A stretch of 64,000 nucleotides of DNA from Dermacentor variabilis (lineage: Eukaryota; Arthropoda; Arachnida; Ixodida; Ixodidae), in NCBI RefSeq assembly GCF_050947875.1, contig NC_134572.1, forward strand, positions 154,401,105 to 154,465,104, read 5' to 3'. The notes under the pieces are model-generated. The model was not told the DNA's origin. It saw only the letters and a list, made by a program, of their open reading frames with translations, and did no database searches. The translations under genes were made by a program, and so were the position numbers. Below, one piece after another: positions 44,613-54,843 of this stretch. The stretch's first letter is position 1. Every line of letters begins with the position of its first letter.

Positions 44613-46408
44613 GTGGAGCACGCGATTTCCACCGTGTCTATGCCTGCCCCTGTGATTGACATCAGTCCCACATTGTCACCCGCCGAACGCAACAGCCTTC
44701 TGGAGCTCATGGATGAGTTTAAGAGCTGCTTCTCATCAACGTCACGAGTCAGCCAGACGCCGCTCACTAAGCACCGTATTGTCACCGAAGCCGACGCCAG
44801 ACCAATTCGGCAGAATCCTTATCGTGTAGCACCGAAAGAGCGCAAGGCAATACAAACCCAAGTGAAGACGATGCTTGAGGACGGGGTTATTCGGCCATTA
44901 AGAGTCGTTGGGCATCGCCTGTCGTATTAGTGAAAAAGAAGGACGGTAGCCTGCGCTGCTGCGTCGACTATAGAAAACTCAACCACATCACAAAGAAAGA
45001 CGTTTATCCGCTACCGCGTATCGATGATTCACTGGACAGGCTACGAAACGCACGTTACTTTTCGTCGATGGACTTGAAAAGCGGCTACTGGCAAATAGAA
45101 GTTGATGAAGGAGACTGTCAGAAGACCGCTTTTGTGACGCCCGACGGACTTTATGAATTTCAGGTGCTCCCCTTCGGTTTGTGTTCTGCGCCAGCAACGT
45201 TTCAACGACTAATGGACACGGTACACTCAGGCCTCAAATGGCAAACCAGTCTGGTGTATCTCTACGACGTGATTGTTTTCTCCGTCACATTCGAGGAACA
45301 CTTACGGAGACTAAAGGCGGTCTTTGAAGCAATACGCTCAGCTGGTATAATTTTAAAACCTGAAAAGTGCCATTTTGGCTTTGAAGAACTTCCATTTCTC
45401 GGTCACGTCGTTAGTCGTGAAGGTGTCCGACCTGACCCTCACAAAATCTTTGCCGTTGCTAATTTCCCAACGCCATCACATAAAAAGGCCGTGCTACGTT
45501 TTCGGGGCCTTCGCGCCTACTACCGACGCTTTATTGCGGAATTTTCACGCATCGTATGGCCATTAACACATCTCACCAGAGAAGATGTCCCCTTCGTGTG
45601 GGGCAAAGACCAGCAACGGGCATTTCACGACCTACGGCAATGGCCGCAGACGCCTCCCGTGCTCGGACACATTGATGACGACGCTCCTACGATTCTTCAT
45701 ACCGACGCTAGTAATGTCGGCCTTGGCGCAGTGCTTGTACAGCGGCAGGACGGCACCGAAAGAGTGATTGCTTACGTCAGCAGGACGCTATCAAGGACGG
45801 AGGCTAACTATTCCACTACAGAAAAAGAATGCCTCGCACTAGTGTGGGTCATCCTGAAATTTCGGCCATATTTGTATGGTCGGTGTTTCACCATTGTCAG
45901 TGATCATCATGCACTTTGCTGGGTGGCTAATTTAAACGATCCAGCTGGTCGGCTTGCGCGCTGGAGTCTTCGGCTCCAGGAGTTCGACTTTGCGGTTGTC
46001 TACAAATCAGGGAAACGACACACCGACGCCGACTGCCTTTCTCGGTCTCCTGTTGAGAATGCAGTGCACGACGATGATGACGCGGCTTTTCTAGGCGTGG
46101 TAGATACTGTCGCCGTTTCACGCCCCGAACGCGAGGACGAAGAACTAGTTCGTCTTTTCGATTACTCGAAAACAAGCAGCGTGCCGAGGTTATTCGCGAG
46201 AGGGCTGCCTTCGTTTTGCTTGCGCCACGACGTTCTCTATAAAAAGAACTTTTCACCTAGTGGCAGCAGCTACTTACTCGTCATTCCCGCATCTCTTCGC
46301 GAAGAAATCCTACATGCCTGTCCTAACGAGCCTACCACTGGTCGCTTGGGTTACACCCGCACATTGGCAAGAATTAGGCTAAAGTACTATTGGCCAAGGC
46401 TTGCGTAG
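44613..46408 (+). pseudogene. Gypsy-4 reverse transcriptase, RNase H and integrase zinc domain
   Basis: The first frame (44613-44930) gives the linker and IRQNPYRVAPKERKAI, the second (44930-46408, 492 aa) the body. DLKSGYWQIEVDEGD has the first catalytic Asp and FGLCSAPATFQRLMD the substrate loop. The catalytic box reads VYLYDVIVFS instead of YLDD, so one catalytic Asp has become Tyr. RNase H follows: ILHTDASNVGLGAV, STTEKECLALVWVILKF and TIVSDHHALCW (Asp, Glu, Asp). It ends with the start of the HHCC zinc domain near PTTGRLGYTRTLARI, where the His is not obvious. Confidence 0.93.
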
Positions 46409-47274
46409 ATTGTGAAACGTTACATACAGACATGCCTGGATTGCCAGCGCCGCAAAGCCCTACCCGGCAAGCCAGCTGGACTGCTGCATCCTGTCCAGAT
46501 ACCGCAAGCGCCGTTCGAACAAATTGGCATGGACCTGTTATGTCCGTTTCCACTGTCTACTGCCTGAAATAGATGGATAATCGTCGTCACAGATTACCTT
46601 ACTCGATACGCCGAAACAGGTGCTATCCAACGTGGAACAGCAGCCGAAGCAGCGTGATTTTCATCGAAGCCGTCGTCATAAGGCATGGCGCTCCCGCAGT
46701 GGTCATAACAGACAGAGGATACGCGTTCACGTATGCTCTTCTGGACACCGTTTTGCGACTAAGTGGTAGCACTCACCGAAAGGCCACGGCTTATCATCCC
46801 CAAACCTATGGGCTGACAGAACGTTTGAGTAAGACTCTTGCAGACATGATGAGTATGTACATCGAAGTCGAACACAAGAACTGGGACGAGATTTTACCAT
46901 ACGTTACATTTGCATATAATACCGCGTGCCAAGAGACGACGCGCGTGACACCTTTCAACCTCGTTTACGGCTGGGAAGTGACAACAATCTTGGACGCAAT
47001 GCTGCCACACGAGTGCGGTGACGACGAGACTGGTGCCGAGGAGTTTACACAACGCGAAGAGGAAGCCAGGCAGCTTGCGCGTTTCCGAATTCAAGAACAA
47101 CATGAATACGATGCCCGACACTACAATATTCGGCACAGACCCGTCACATACAACGTCGGAGACCAGGTGTGGGTCTGGACTCCGATTTGTCGGCGGGGGT
47201 GGTCTGAGAAGCTCCTGCGAAGATACTTCGGCCAGTATACAGTTCTGCGCCGCATCAGCGATGAGAATTATTAA
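46409..47274 (+). pseudogene. Gypsy-4 integrase core and C-terminus
   Basis: After a stop at 46406-46408 the zinc domain continues with TCLDCQRRK-type sequence in another frame. The frame 46573-47274 (233 aa) has GAPAVVITDRGYAFTYALLD (second Asp), ATAYHPQTYGLTERLSKTLA (Glu), WDEILPYVTFAYNTACQETT and the C-terminal RPVTYNVGDQVWVWTPICRR. The end, KLLRRYFGQYTVLRRI, is the GPY/F region with the Gly-Pro altered. The first catalytic Asp lies around 46530 (GMDL-like) in a broken frame. Confidence 0.9.
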
Positions 47275-47433
47275 GTTGTCCCCCACAGCCATAACTGCTC
47301 CAAATGCTGGCGGCATCTGCCCGAGGTTGTGCACATGCTTCGTATGAAGCCATATTTTTCCTCACGACCTCAACTTTGCACCGTCTGTGCACAGCTTTCG
47401 GACGTTGGTGCATTGGGACGATGCCTCCTTTTC

Positions 47434-47446
47434 AAAGGAGGGAAAA
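47434..47446 (+). promoter_or_regulatory. Polypurine tract of Gypsy-4
   Basis: AAAGGAGGGAAAA directly precedes the TG start of the 3' LTR. Expected primer for plus-strand DNA synthesis. Confidence 0.8.
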
Positions 47447-47616
47447 TGCCACAGCCTCTATGGACGCCGCGGGTATGCGCTAGGCAATGAAAACGACGCT
47501 GAAGTAGCGCGCTAGTAGAAAAATAGAGACGACAATGACGTCGCGTTGAATGCGCTGATAAAGTGCTTTTACACGTCCTCGACACTGGCTTTCCCATCTT
47601 CTACTAGGCTGTGACA
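47447..47616 (+). repeat. 3' LTR of Gypsy-4
   Basis: 170 bp from TGCCACAGCC to GGCTGTGACA. The ends are inverted repeats matching at nine of ten positions, which supports the limits even without a second LTR. It contains GATAAAGTGC, a possible polyadenylation-region sequence. Confidence 0.8.
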
Positions 47617-47740
47617 ATTTATATATGCCTATGTACATAGACATCATCACGCCTGACCTTTTGCTGCCTCGCGCTTGTGCTGGCGGCTTTCCTTTTAGAA
47701 ATAAAAAGTGCTTGGCAACTTTGGTCGGATTCGGTCTCAG

Positions 47741-47742
47741 TA

Positions 47743-47821
<79 letters not shown>
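47741..47821. repeat. (TA)n microsatellite
   Basis: About 40 TA units without interruption, directly left of the region with the ribozyme-like fold. Confidence 0.95.
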
Positions 47822-47824
<3 letters not shown>

Positions 47825-47919
47825 CAAGGCATAGAAGCACGTAGAAAAAATGGCATCACGGCCACTGCACGCTGATGTGCGTCCTGCTGGACTTTTATTA
47901 ACGTTTGTCCAATCCAATG

Positions 47920-47998
47920 ACTTTATCAGATAAAGGCCGGCGTTCGTCTTTCATCACTCTTGGTGAATGCGGGACGCCGGCCGAAACGTCAGTAAAGT
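47920..47998 (+). ncRNA. Decayed hammerhead-ribozyme-like fold (Penelope-like element type)
   Basis: The stretch can fold as a hammerhead: stem I ACTTTA/TAAAGT (47920-47925 with 47993-47998), stem II GGCCGGCGT/ACGCCGGCC (9 bp, 47935-47943 with 47974-47982), then GAAA (47983-47986) and CGTC. A tiny stem III with GAAAC-GTC is typical of hammerheads in Penelope-like retroelements. But the conserved CTGATGA core is CAGATAA here, with two changes at positions normally required for cleavage. So it is probably inactive, or a look-alike. No Penelope reverse transcriptase is seen nearby. Confidence 0.45.
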
Positions 47999-47999
47999 G

Positions 48000-48188
48000 A
48001 CCTTAATTTACCTTCATACTTCTATTCCGCTAACTATTTCTGTGCCAGATCCTGTGATTCTATGCTTCATTTATACTGCTACGGAACAGCATTTGCGATG
48101 ACGAAGAGGCGAGCAGTGTAATGACGACGGCGACAATTAAAGCTTAACGCGGGCTGTTGCCCCTTGGCCAAGTGCTGCGTATTTCCCT
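48000..48188. other. Probable remnant of the Gypsy-5 5' LTR, limits unclear
   Basis: The only firm link is that 48189-48235 is repeated at the 3' end. The sequence before it could be the rest of the LTR, but there is no second copy and no clear TG start. Confidence 0.35.
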
Positions 48189-48289
48189 GTAAATGTACTT
48201 GTATATAGCTTTTCGCCTGCGTCTTCCAACGTAACCTATCTGTTGGAGGTGGACGTTCTCTGTAATTTGTCATGGAGCTTTGCAGTGGA

Positions 48290-48575
48290 TGGTACGTCGG
48301 AACTTCCTTCATGACTCCCGGCGAAAACTCGACCTAGCCGCCCCCGAGACCTGCTGCCATTTCGGCGACCTACATCGCTCTCCCCGCTCCCCGTGATCCT
48401 GGTGTATTCTCGGGCAAAGGTGGGGAAGACGTCGAGGACTGGATCAACCTGTACGAACACGTCAGCCGCAATAATCGGTGGGAGCCTACTATCATGCTCG
48501 CCAACGTAGTCGTTTACCGCGGTGGCACATATCGAGTTTGGTTTCGGACGCACAAAGATGAGCACATGGGACCAC
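48290..48575 (+). pseudogene. Gypsy-5 gag, N-terminal fragment
   Basis: In the plus strand one reads ALPAPRDPGVFSGKGGEDVE, then DWINLYEHVSRNNRWEP and LANVVVYRGGTYRVWF: the start of the capsid in this Gypsy group. It breaks off near 48575. The rest of gag and the nucleocapsid are deleted. Confidence 0.8.
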
Positions 48576-48600
48576 AGTACCTCATACAGTTTTATCTATT

Positions 48601-49735
48601 ACGGTTAATTGCGTCTGCCTGAAAGTGGTCAATTTTGGCTTGACGACACAAGTGCTGCCACGCGGGATGTCTCTGGCCCAGCTTTGCTCATTCGAGGATA
48701 ACTCAGTAGCATATATTGCAGTAGACGACAATTCAGCCGGTCCTCCTCTAATATCGCAGCCGTCAACTTGTGCAATCGCTGACTTGCCGAAAATGATTGC
48801 GCCCGAAATGCCGTCCGAGCACGCTCGTGAGCTCTAACACGTTCTGTTTTCCTACCGTAATATTTTTTACTTTAACAATAGTCCTTTCGCCGAAAGTACA
48901 GCTGTTAAACATGGCATAATTACTGGCGATGCCCCTCATATTCATTGCCGCCCGTATCGAGTGTCACCGGCTGAGCGTCAAGTTATTCAAGCAGATTCGC
49001 AAAATGCTTGCCAAGAACATTACTGAACCGTCATGTAGTCCAAGGGCGTCACTTGTTGAACTGGTAGAAAAGAAGGATGGCTCATGGCGCTTTTGCGTGG
49101 ATTATCGGCACCTTAACTCGGTTACCAAAAAGGACGTGTATCCCCTACCACGGATTGATGACGCCCTTGACTGCCTCCACGGTGCTCGCTATTTCTCCTC
49201 TATTGGCCTTCGCTTCGGTTACTGGCAGATTGCCGTTGACAATCTCGACCACGAGAAGACAGCTTTTGCAACACCCGACTGTCTTTCTCAATTCAAAGTG
49301 ATGCCGTTCGGCCTATGTAACGCTCCTACCGCTTTTGAATGCATGGTGGACTCGCTTCTTCACGGTTTCAAATAGTCCACGTACCTGTGCTACTTGGACG
49401 ATGTTATAGTATTCTCCCCAACGTGAGCTACGTACCTCGAGCGCCTCTCAGCAGTCCTGGACGTTTTTCGTCGAACCGGTCTGCAACTAAACGTATCAAA
49501 GTGGCAATTCTGCCATCACCAGAATACCATCCTTGGCCATCTCGTTGACGCGAACGGAGTACAACCGGACCTAGACGAGATCCATGCTGTTACGCACTTC
49601 CCTGTTCCGAAATGTGTCAAGGATGTGCGCAGCTTCAACGCCCTTTGCTCGTACTTGCACCTTTGTAAAAACTTTTTCGGCCATAGCACTAAACTAACCA
49701 AACCATTGAAGAAGGCGCCCATTTTCGCTGGGCGA
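48601..49735 (+). pseudogene. Gypsy-5 end of protease region and reverse transcriptase
   Basis: The first part (to 48837) ends with PKMIAPEMPSEHAREL, the linker before reverse transcriptase. Then frames read HCRPYRVSPAERQVI, EKKDGSWRFCVDYRHLNSVT, YFSSIGLRFGYWQIAVDNLD (first catalytic Asp replaced by Gly, since SSIGL stands for SSIDL) and KVMPFGLCNAPTAFECMVDS. After a stop at 49373-49375 the catalytic CYLDDVIVFS can be read in the same strand with both aspartates. More stops follow to 49735. Confidence 0.88.
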
Positions 49736-49763
49736 TAACGAGGTCTCGGCATTCTCGCATCTA

Positions 49764-50200
49764 ATGGGCCTTCTTACAACGCTTCCCATTCTGAACCACT
49801 TCGATCCTTCTGCGCCTACCGAAGTTCGTACTGATGCCAGCGGTCACGGAAGTGGCGCAGTACTGACACAATTCCAGCGCGGCAACGACCGTGTTATCGC
49901 TTACTCTAGCAGGCTCCTCTCACCCTCAGAGCGCAACTATTCCATCACTGAGCATGAGTGTCTGGCCCTAGTTTCGGCGGTTGCGAAGTTCCGCCCATAC
50001 TAATATTGCCGACCCGTTTCCGTTGTCACAGACCATCACGGTTGCTGGTTATGCTCACTGAAAGATCCCACATGAAGGCTTGGTCGCTGGGCCTGACGCC
50101 TCCATGAATATTCGCAGTCTGTCACCTACAACTCTGGCAGACTACACAAGGACGCTTACTGCCTGTCTCGCTACCCGGTAGACGAGCCTGACCACGCCGA
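49764..50200 (+). pseudogene. Gypsy-5 RNase H
   Basis: The frame 49764-50003 has [15 protein letters not shown] (Asp), [20 protein letters not shown] and [16 protein letters not shown] (Glu). After a stop, SVVTDHHG is readable (third catalytic Asp), then a tether with CLSRYPVDEPD near 50160-50190. Confidence 0.88.
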
Positions 50201-50227
50201 CAGTAGTACCGGCAACAGCATTTTTCT

Positions 50228-51372
50228 GTGTCTGCCTTCGCTAACATCGCCGATGAGCAGTACCGAGACCTATTGCTGCGAGCGCTCATCGAGCGTCTGC
50301 GCTATGCACCTACCGACGCATCCGTTCGCAGATATGTCCTGCAGGGTGGCATTCTGTACCGAAGGAACTCCTTCACTGACGGATTCCATTTTCTTGTCGT
50401 GCCAAAACATCTATGACAGACTTTTCTCTTTGAGATGCATGACGCACCCACTGCAGGACATCTTGGGCCAACCAGCACGTACGACCGCGTCCGCCGCCGC
50501 TTCTGCTGTCCTGGTCTCGCTCGCTCCGTCGAACGCTATGTTGCTGCCTGTGATCCCTGCCAGCGTCGAAAAACACCTGAGGTGCTACCTGCCGGTCATC
50601 TCCAGCTTATCACCATCCCTGTGGAACCGTTCTTTTGTGTTGAATTAGACCTCCTCAGTCCCTTTCACACGTCATCCTCTGGGAACAAACGGGTAGCCAT
50701 CGCAACAGATTACGCCACCCGATAAGCTAACACGCGGCCTCTCCCCACTAGTTGCGCCAATGGTGTCACGGATATTTTCTTGCGTGACCTCATCTTGCTT
50801 CATGGCGCCCCACGACAGCTGTTCACGGACCCTGGTCGTAACTTCCTCTCGAACGTTATCGCCGACATTATGCGTTCCTGCTCCACACAACGCATACCTC
50901 ATACCATCCTGTAAACAATGGCCTGACAGTGCGATTAAACCGTACTCTTACCGTTATGCTGCCTAAGTACGTTTCTATGGACCACCATGACTGGGACATT
51001 GCCCTTTATTACGTCATATTTGCGCTTAATTCTTACCGGCACGACACCGCTGGATTGTTTCCGTTTTATCTGCTCTACGGTCGCGAACCGACCTTGCCCC
51101 TTGACCCGGCACTTCCTCCTGCTGCGATCTCAACAAGCGAGTATGCGCACGATGCCATCGCCCTCGCCGACCATGCATTCCAACTTGCCCGTACTCGACT
51201 GACGGCCTCGCAAACCACTCAGCAGCGTCAGTACAACGCACGCCAACCTGATCTACAGTTTTTGCCTGGTGCGCTCGTGCTCCTGTGGTCGCCCTGTCCT
51301 CACGTCGGACTTTCAGCGAAGCTCATTTCTCGCTATACAGAGCCCTACCACCTGCGGCATATCTCCTTCTAA
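50228..51372 (+). pseudogene. Gypsy-5 integrase
   Basis: The zinc domain is seen in the frame around 50435-50725: APTAGHLGPTSTYDRVRRRF then AACDPCQRRK. The first core Asp would be in VELDLLSPF. The part with the second Asp (about 50815) reads LFTDPGRNFL. The frame 50929-51372 gives the last part: YVSMDHHDWDIALYYVIFAL, PFYLLYGREPTLPLDPALPP and the C-terminal QFLPGALVLLWSPCPHVGLS. The catalytic Glu motif is in a broken frame. The last residues before the LTR end are ISRYTEPYHLRHIS. Confidence 0.88.
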
Positions 51373-51417
51373 ATATACTTGCATTTAGCTTTTCGTCTGC
51401 GTCTTCCTAAGTAACAA

Positions 51418-51421
<4 letters not shown>

Positions 51422-51487
<66 letters not shown>
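51422..51487. repeat. (TA)n microsatellite
   Basis: About 32 TA units between the end of Gypsy-5 and the 3' end of LINE-C. It may have begun as part of the LINE-C tail. Confidence 0.95.
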
Positions 51488-51489
<2 letters not shown>

Positions 51490-52945
51490 AGTGAGGAAAC
51501 TTTATGGCAGATCCGGTGAGGACGCGAACTTGTCGCGCACCCGGCTAGTCCCACGTCCGGACTGGCGGGTCTAGTCCACTGGCCCGGTCGCGGCCGCTCC
51601 GGTGAGTCAGTATTTGCTTTTCTAGAGCGGGGCTATGCAGAAGCGAGTCCCACTCCTCCTTGATGAACATGGGGTACGTCCACCTGCACTACCACAGCAT
51701 TTGTGCTAGAGTGAAGTTCTGCCCGCAGGACGGGCATGCGTCGTCGCGATACACGTCGGGGTAAGCCGCTTGGAGAACGGACAGACACGCATGTGTGCTG
51801 GTCTGTAGAAGTCTTAGCGAAAAGCTTGCGCGCTACTCAACTTGCAGTCAGCGGGTGGAAATACCCTTCTAGGCATGTACAAGAATTTAATAATATCGGT
51901 GTGACTAGCGGGAGCGTCCCTGTGGCCGTAGGGAGGAGGGGAGTCGGCGATCCTTTCAGAGGAAGAGCACTCGGTGAAGTCAGGGGCAGCCTTGTGAGCA
52001 GACTCATTGTAGTTCAGGGGAGCACCCTCGACCGACCCTACGTGAGCGGGGAGCCAGTGGATTGAAGGATAAGAGAGAGCACATGGACTCGAGCTGCTAA
52101 GCAGACGAGCAGCTTTCTTGGCGATGCAACCCTTTTGAAAAGCCCTAACTTCCGTTATCGAACAGCTATGGATCTCGGACCCATGAACATCTAGCAGGGC
52201 GAGGCTGAACGCGGCTTGCCTCTGGGGTCTGAAGTGCGAATGGAGGCGCTATTGGAAATCTTGCCGCTGGAGTCGACCATAACGACGGCAAAGGTCTTCC
52301 CATCGCTGTACTTCGTGCTGTCGACAAGACTTGTTCCAGTGTCTCGTTGCTTGATCTGTTTGAGGATGGCTGCTGGTCTGGCCTTCCGTCTGCCCTCGTT
52401 GTGGACGAGATGGACGTTTCGGGGCACAGGGGACACTTCAAACTTGTCTCGAATGCACCTAGTGATCGGGGTACTGACCATCGGAAATCCCGCAGGGTGG
52501 TAACCCAGCTAGCTCTTCGAGGGTGCGTTAACCTGTCGCTGTGGTGATCAGGCGAGTGAGTTGCGCGCATTCTTCGTGTTCGTCAATCTCCTGGGCACTG
52601 CTATGCACCCCCTGCTTCAGTAGATCCTCCGTATGGGTCCTGATGGGTAGCCCGACAGCCCTCTTGACTACTTTGCGGATGAGAGCGTTGAGCTTGTCTC
52701 GTTCCGCTCTGAACCACTTGTGCATAGAAATTGATTACGTGAAGTGACACAGTGCGAAGGCATTGACCAGCCCGAGGAGATTACTTTCCTTCATACCTCG
52801 GTGCGGGTTTGCATTTCTGCGAACGAGGCGTAAAGCGTTGTCCGTCTTTGCAATGATCTTGCGGAGTGCCGTTACCCAAGAATTGTTAACTGAAGTGATG
52901 GCCTTATAAGAGCAGTTACAAAATCTCATAGTATGAGACACTTGA
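51488..52945 (-). mobile_element. LINE-C, 3' part of an RNase H-bearing LINE
   Basis: On the minus strand: thumb of reverse transcriptase, RNase H and a C-terminal zinc region, then the 3' UTR with CATAAAGTTTCCTCACTCAA next to the TA repeat. Everything upstream of the thumb is lost by 5' truncation at about 52945. Frames are broken. Related to but different from LINE-A and LINE-B. Confidence 0.8.
52166..52941 (-). pseudogene. LINE-C reverse transcriptase thumb and RNase H fragment
   Basis: Frame 52735-52941 has LRLVRRNANPHRGMKESNLL then LVNAFALCHF. Frame 52528-52725 has MHKWFRAERDKLNALIRKVV and VGLPIRTHTEDLLKQGV. Frame 52191-52481 has LVDSTKYSDGKTFAVVMVD, the start of RNase H with its first Asp. 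A C-terminal CPSCG-like Cys pair is readable near 51735. Order and content match the end of LINE-B. Confidence 0.82.
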
Positions 52946-53107
52946 GTTTCACAGCGTCTATTTCACAGTGGAGAGACGAGAAAGGAAAATGTGGGCGGAC
53001 GCATTATACGCTTGTCCGTGTTTTTTTTCTCTCGACCCTGGTCGTTTGAGGCAATCTTCCTAAATTGTGGAGAACCAACACGCCCAACACTCAGTACTTC
53101 TATGTCT
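52946..53107. other. Short spacer between LINE-C and LINE-B
   Basis: About 160 bp with no element end that I can name. Confidence 0.5.
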
Positions 53108-53183
53108 CTCGGATGATGATGATGAAAACGTTTTATTTAAGGAAAAAAAGGAGAGGGGAGTTAGGAGAAGGGTGGTCGGATTC

Positions 53184-54843
53184 TTATTCCGGAATTCCGT
53201 TGGCTAAGGCCGCCGCCCTAGCTCTTTCCACGAAGGCTCGCTGGTCCTTGAGGGTTGAGCTGGACAGGGCTGCCTCCCATCCTTTCCACATTGGCTGTTT
53301 TATAGCTTCTAAGGCACTATTAGCCTGACAGGCCATACCATATGGTGCAAATCTGCTTTCTGCCAGCAGAATTTACATTCGGCCGAAAAATATTGTGACT
53401 CAATAGCATGTAGCTTGACTGGGTTATTAAATGACAGTGTGTGTAACCTTCGTAAATGACATTCTTGTGATTTGTCAATCCCTTAGTTGGGCCCGGGTAT
53501 TTTCGTCGCGATAAGCGCATGTAATGTAATACGTCTGCATAAGTTATTAACGGCACTGGGAAGTACGCGTCTTCGGGGAGGGAGGAGGAGGGACCCCGGG
53601 GGAGAAAAGCTCGGGCGGCAGCGTGTGCACGCTCATTTCCCTCTACACCCTCGTGACCTGGCACCCAAATCAGCTCTTTGTGCGAAGCAAAGACCCCAGA
53701 TTGTTTGAGGATCCTGCAAGCTAGCGGTGCAATTCGGCCCCGCGTGTAATTTCTATATGCAGTTTGCGAGTCTGTAGTGATGTATTCTGAACTAGGATGC
53801 GAAGCCGCCATGGCGATCGCCGCCTCTTCCAATTCTGCAATTTCCCCGTGCCGCACAGAAAGTCCATTGACCGTCTTCCCTTGATGCACCACCGATATTG
53901 TGAAGACTCCTCCCACCGGACCTGCAGCATCCACAAAGAAGGCTCCCTCTAATTTAGAATAGATCTGGTCCATCTTCTTGGCTCTTGCCCTCCTCCTTGC
54001 TTGATGATATTCTGGGTGCATGTTTTTAGGAAGGGACAGTGTCGCGAATTTGCCCTTCCACTCTTTCGGAATGTCTTGTTTTGTTGCCGTATAGTAAGGA
54101 CAGCTGCTATTTAGGTCCTCTAGTACCTTGCGTCCCGTTTTCGTTCCTGCCAATCTGGCACATTGACTTAATAGGTGGGCCTCAATTATCTCATCTGTTG
54201 TATTGTGCACCCCCAATGCAATAAGCATTCTGTAGATGTTTTGACCGACAGTCCTAGTGCCTTCTTATATGCTGTTCTGATCATGACATCGAAATGTTTT
54301 AAATCGCACATCCTCATCCGAAGGTACGGTGCTACGTACACAATTCTGCTGAGTATAAAGGCTTTGACCAACCGAAGAGTCGTTCTCCATCATCCCTCTC
54401 GTTTTATTGGTGATACGTGTGATCATTCGCATTACTTGTTCGCAGGATGTACGGAGTTGAGTAATCATTGCTGCGTTGACACCCTTGTTGTTAACCAGTA
54501 ATCCCAGGATGCGCATTGGCTCCACTTCAGGGATTGCAGCATCGTGCACCTTAATTTTGACCGGGGCTTCATCTTCTCGTCTGCGCATGATTAGAAGTGC
54601 CGATTTTTCCGGAGAGCAGCGTAGTCCGCACTCCTCGGCATACTTTTGAACTGTCGAAGCCTCTTGGAGCGCCTCTTCCATCTGCCCCAGACTGCCCTTC
54701 GTTACCCAGACCGTGATGTCATCTGCATAGAGGGCGTGCCGAATTCCTTCTATGCGATCGAGTTGCTCAGGCAAATTTATAAGAGCAACATTGAAGAGCA
54801 GAGGGGAGAGGAAGGCTCCTTGTGGCGTACCCCTGGTGCCCAT
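53184..54843 (-). pseudogene. LINE-B ORF2, YADD region, RNase H and C-terminus
   Basis: Frame 54265-54843 starts at GTPQGAFLSPLLFNVALINL and has HALYADDITVWVTKGSLGQM with both catalytic aspartates. Frame 53320-54228 gives the thumb, then RNase H: GAFFVDAAGPVGGVF (Asp), GEIAELEEAAIAMAA (Glu), YITTDSQTAYRNY (Asp) and LIWVPGHEGVEGNERAHAAA (final catalytic region). The C-terminal Cys/His segment is shifted: in another frame KFCWQKADLHHMVWPC-like sequence and ALEAIKQPMWKGWEAAL lead to a stop at 53184-53186. Reverse transcriptase and RNase H catalytic residues are intact, but three frameshifts make it a pseudogene. Confidence 0.92.

Larger units (their letters stand above)
43628..47616 (+). mobile_element. 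Ty3/Gypsy element with near-continuous pol (Gypsy-4)
   Basis: Plus strand: gag C-terminus, protease, reverse transcriptase, RNase H, integrase, polypurine tract and 3' LTR, in conventional order. The 5' LTR and most of gag are missing. Pol is split by only a few stops or frameshifts (around 44514, 44930, 46408, 46572, 47274). The catalytic box of reverse transcriptase is mutated. Confidence 0.92.
48189..51415 (+). mobile_element. Ty3/Gypsy element with internal deletions (Gypsy-5)
   Basis: A 47-bp LTR end sequence is repeated at 48189-48235 and 51369-51415 (CTTTTCGCCTGCGTCTTCC and CTTTTCGTCTGCGTCTTCC are shared). Between them are the start of gag, a jump to the end of protease, then reverse transcriptase, RNase H and integrase. 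The integrase runs directly into the LTR end, so most of the 3' LTR is gone too. Many frames are broken. Confidence 0.82.

Noticed and set aside
47480..47917. Ile-Tyr repeat frames
   Set aside because: Translation of the (TA)n microsatellite at 47741-47821; also seen at 1228 and 51422.
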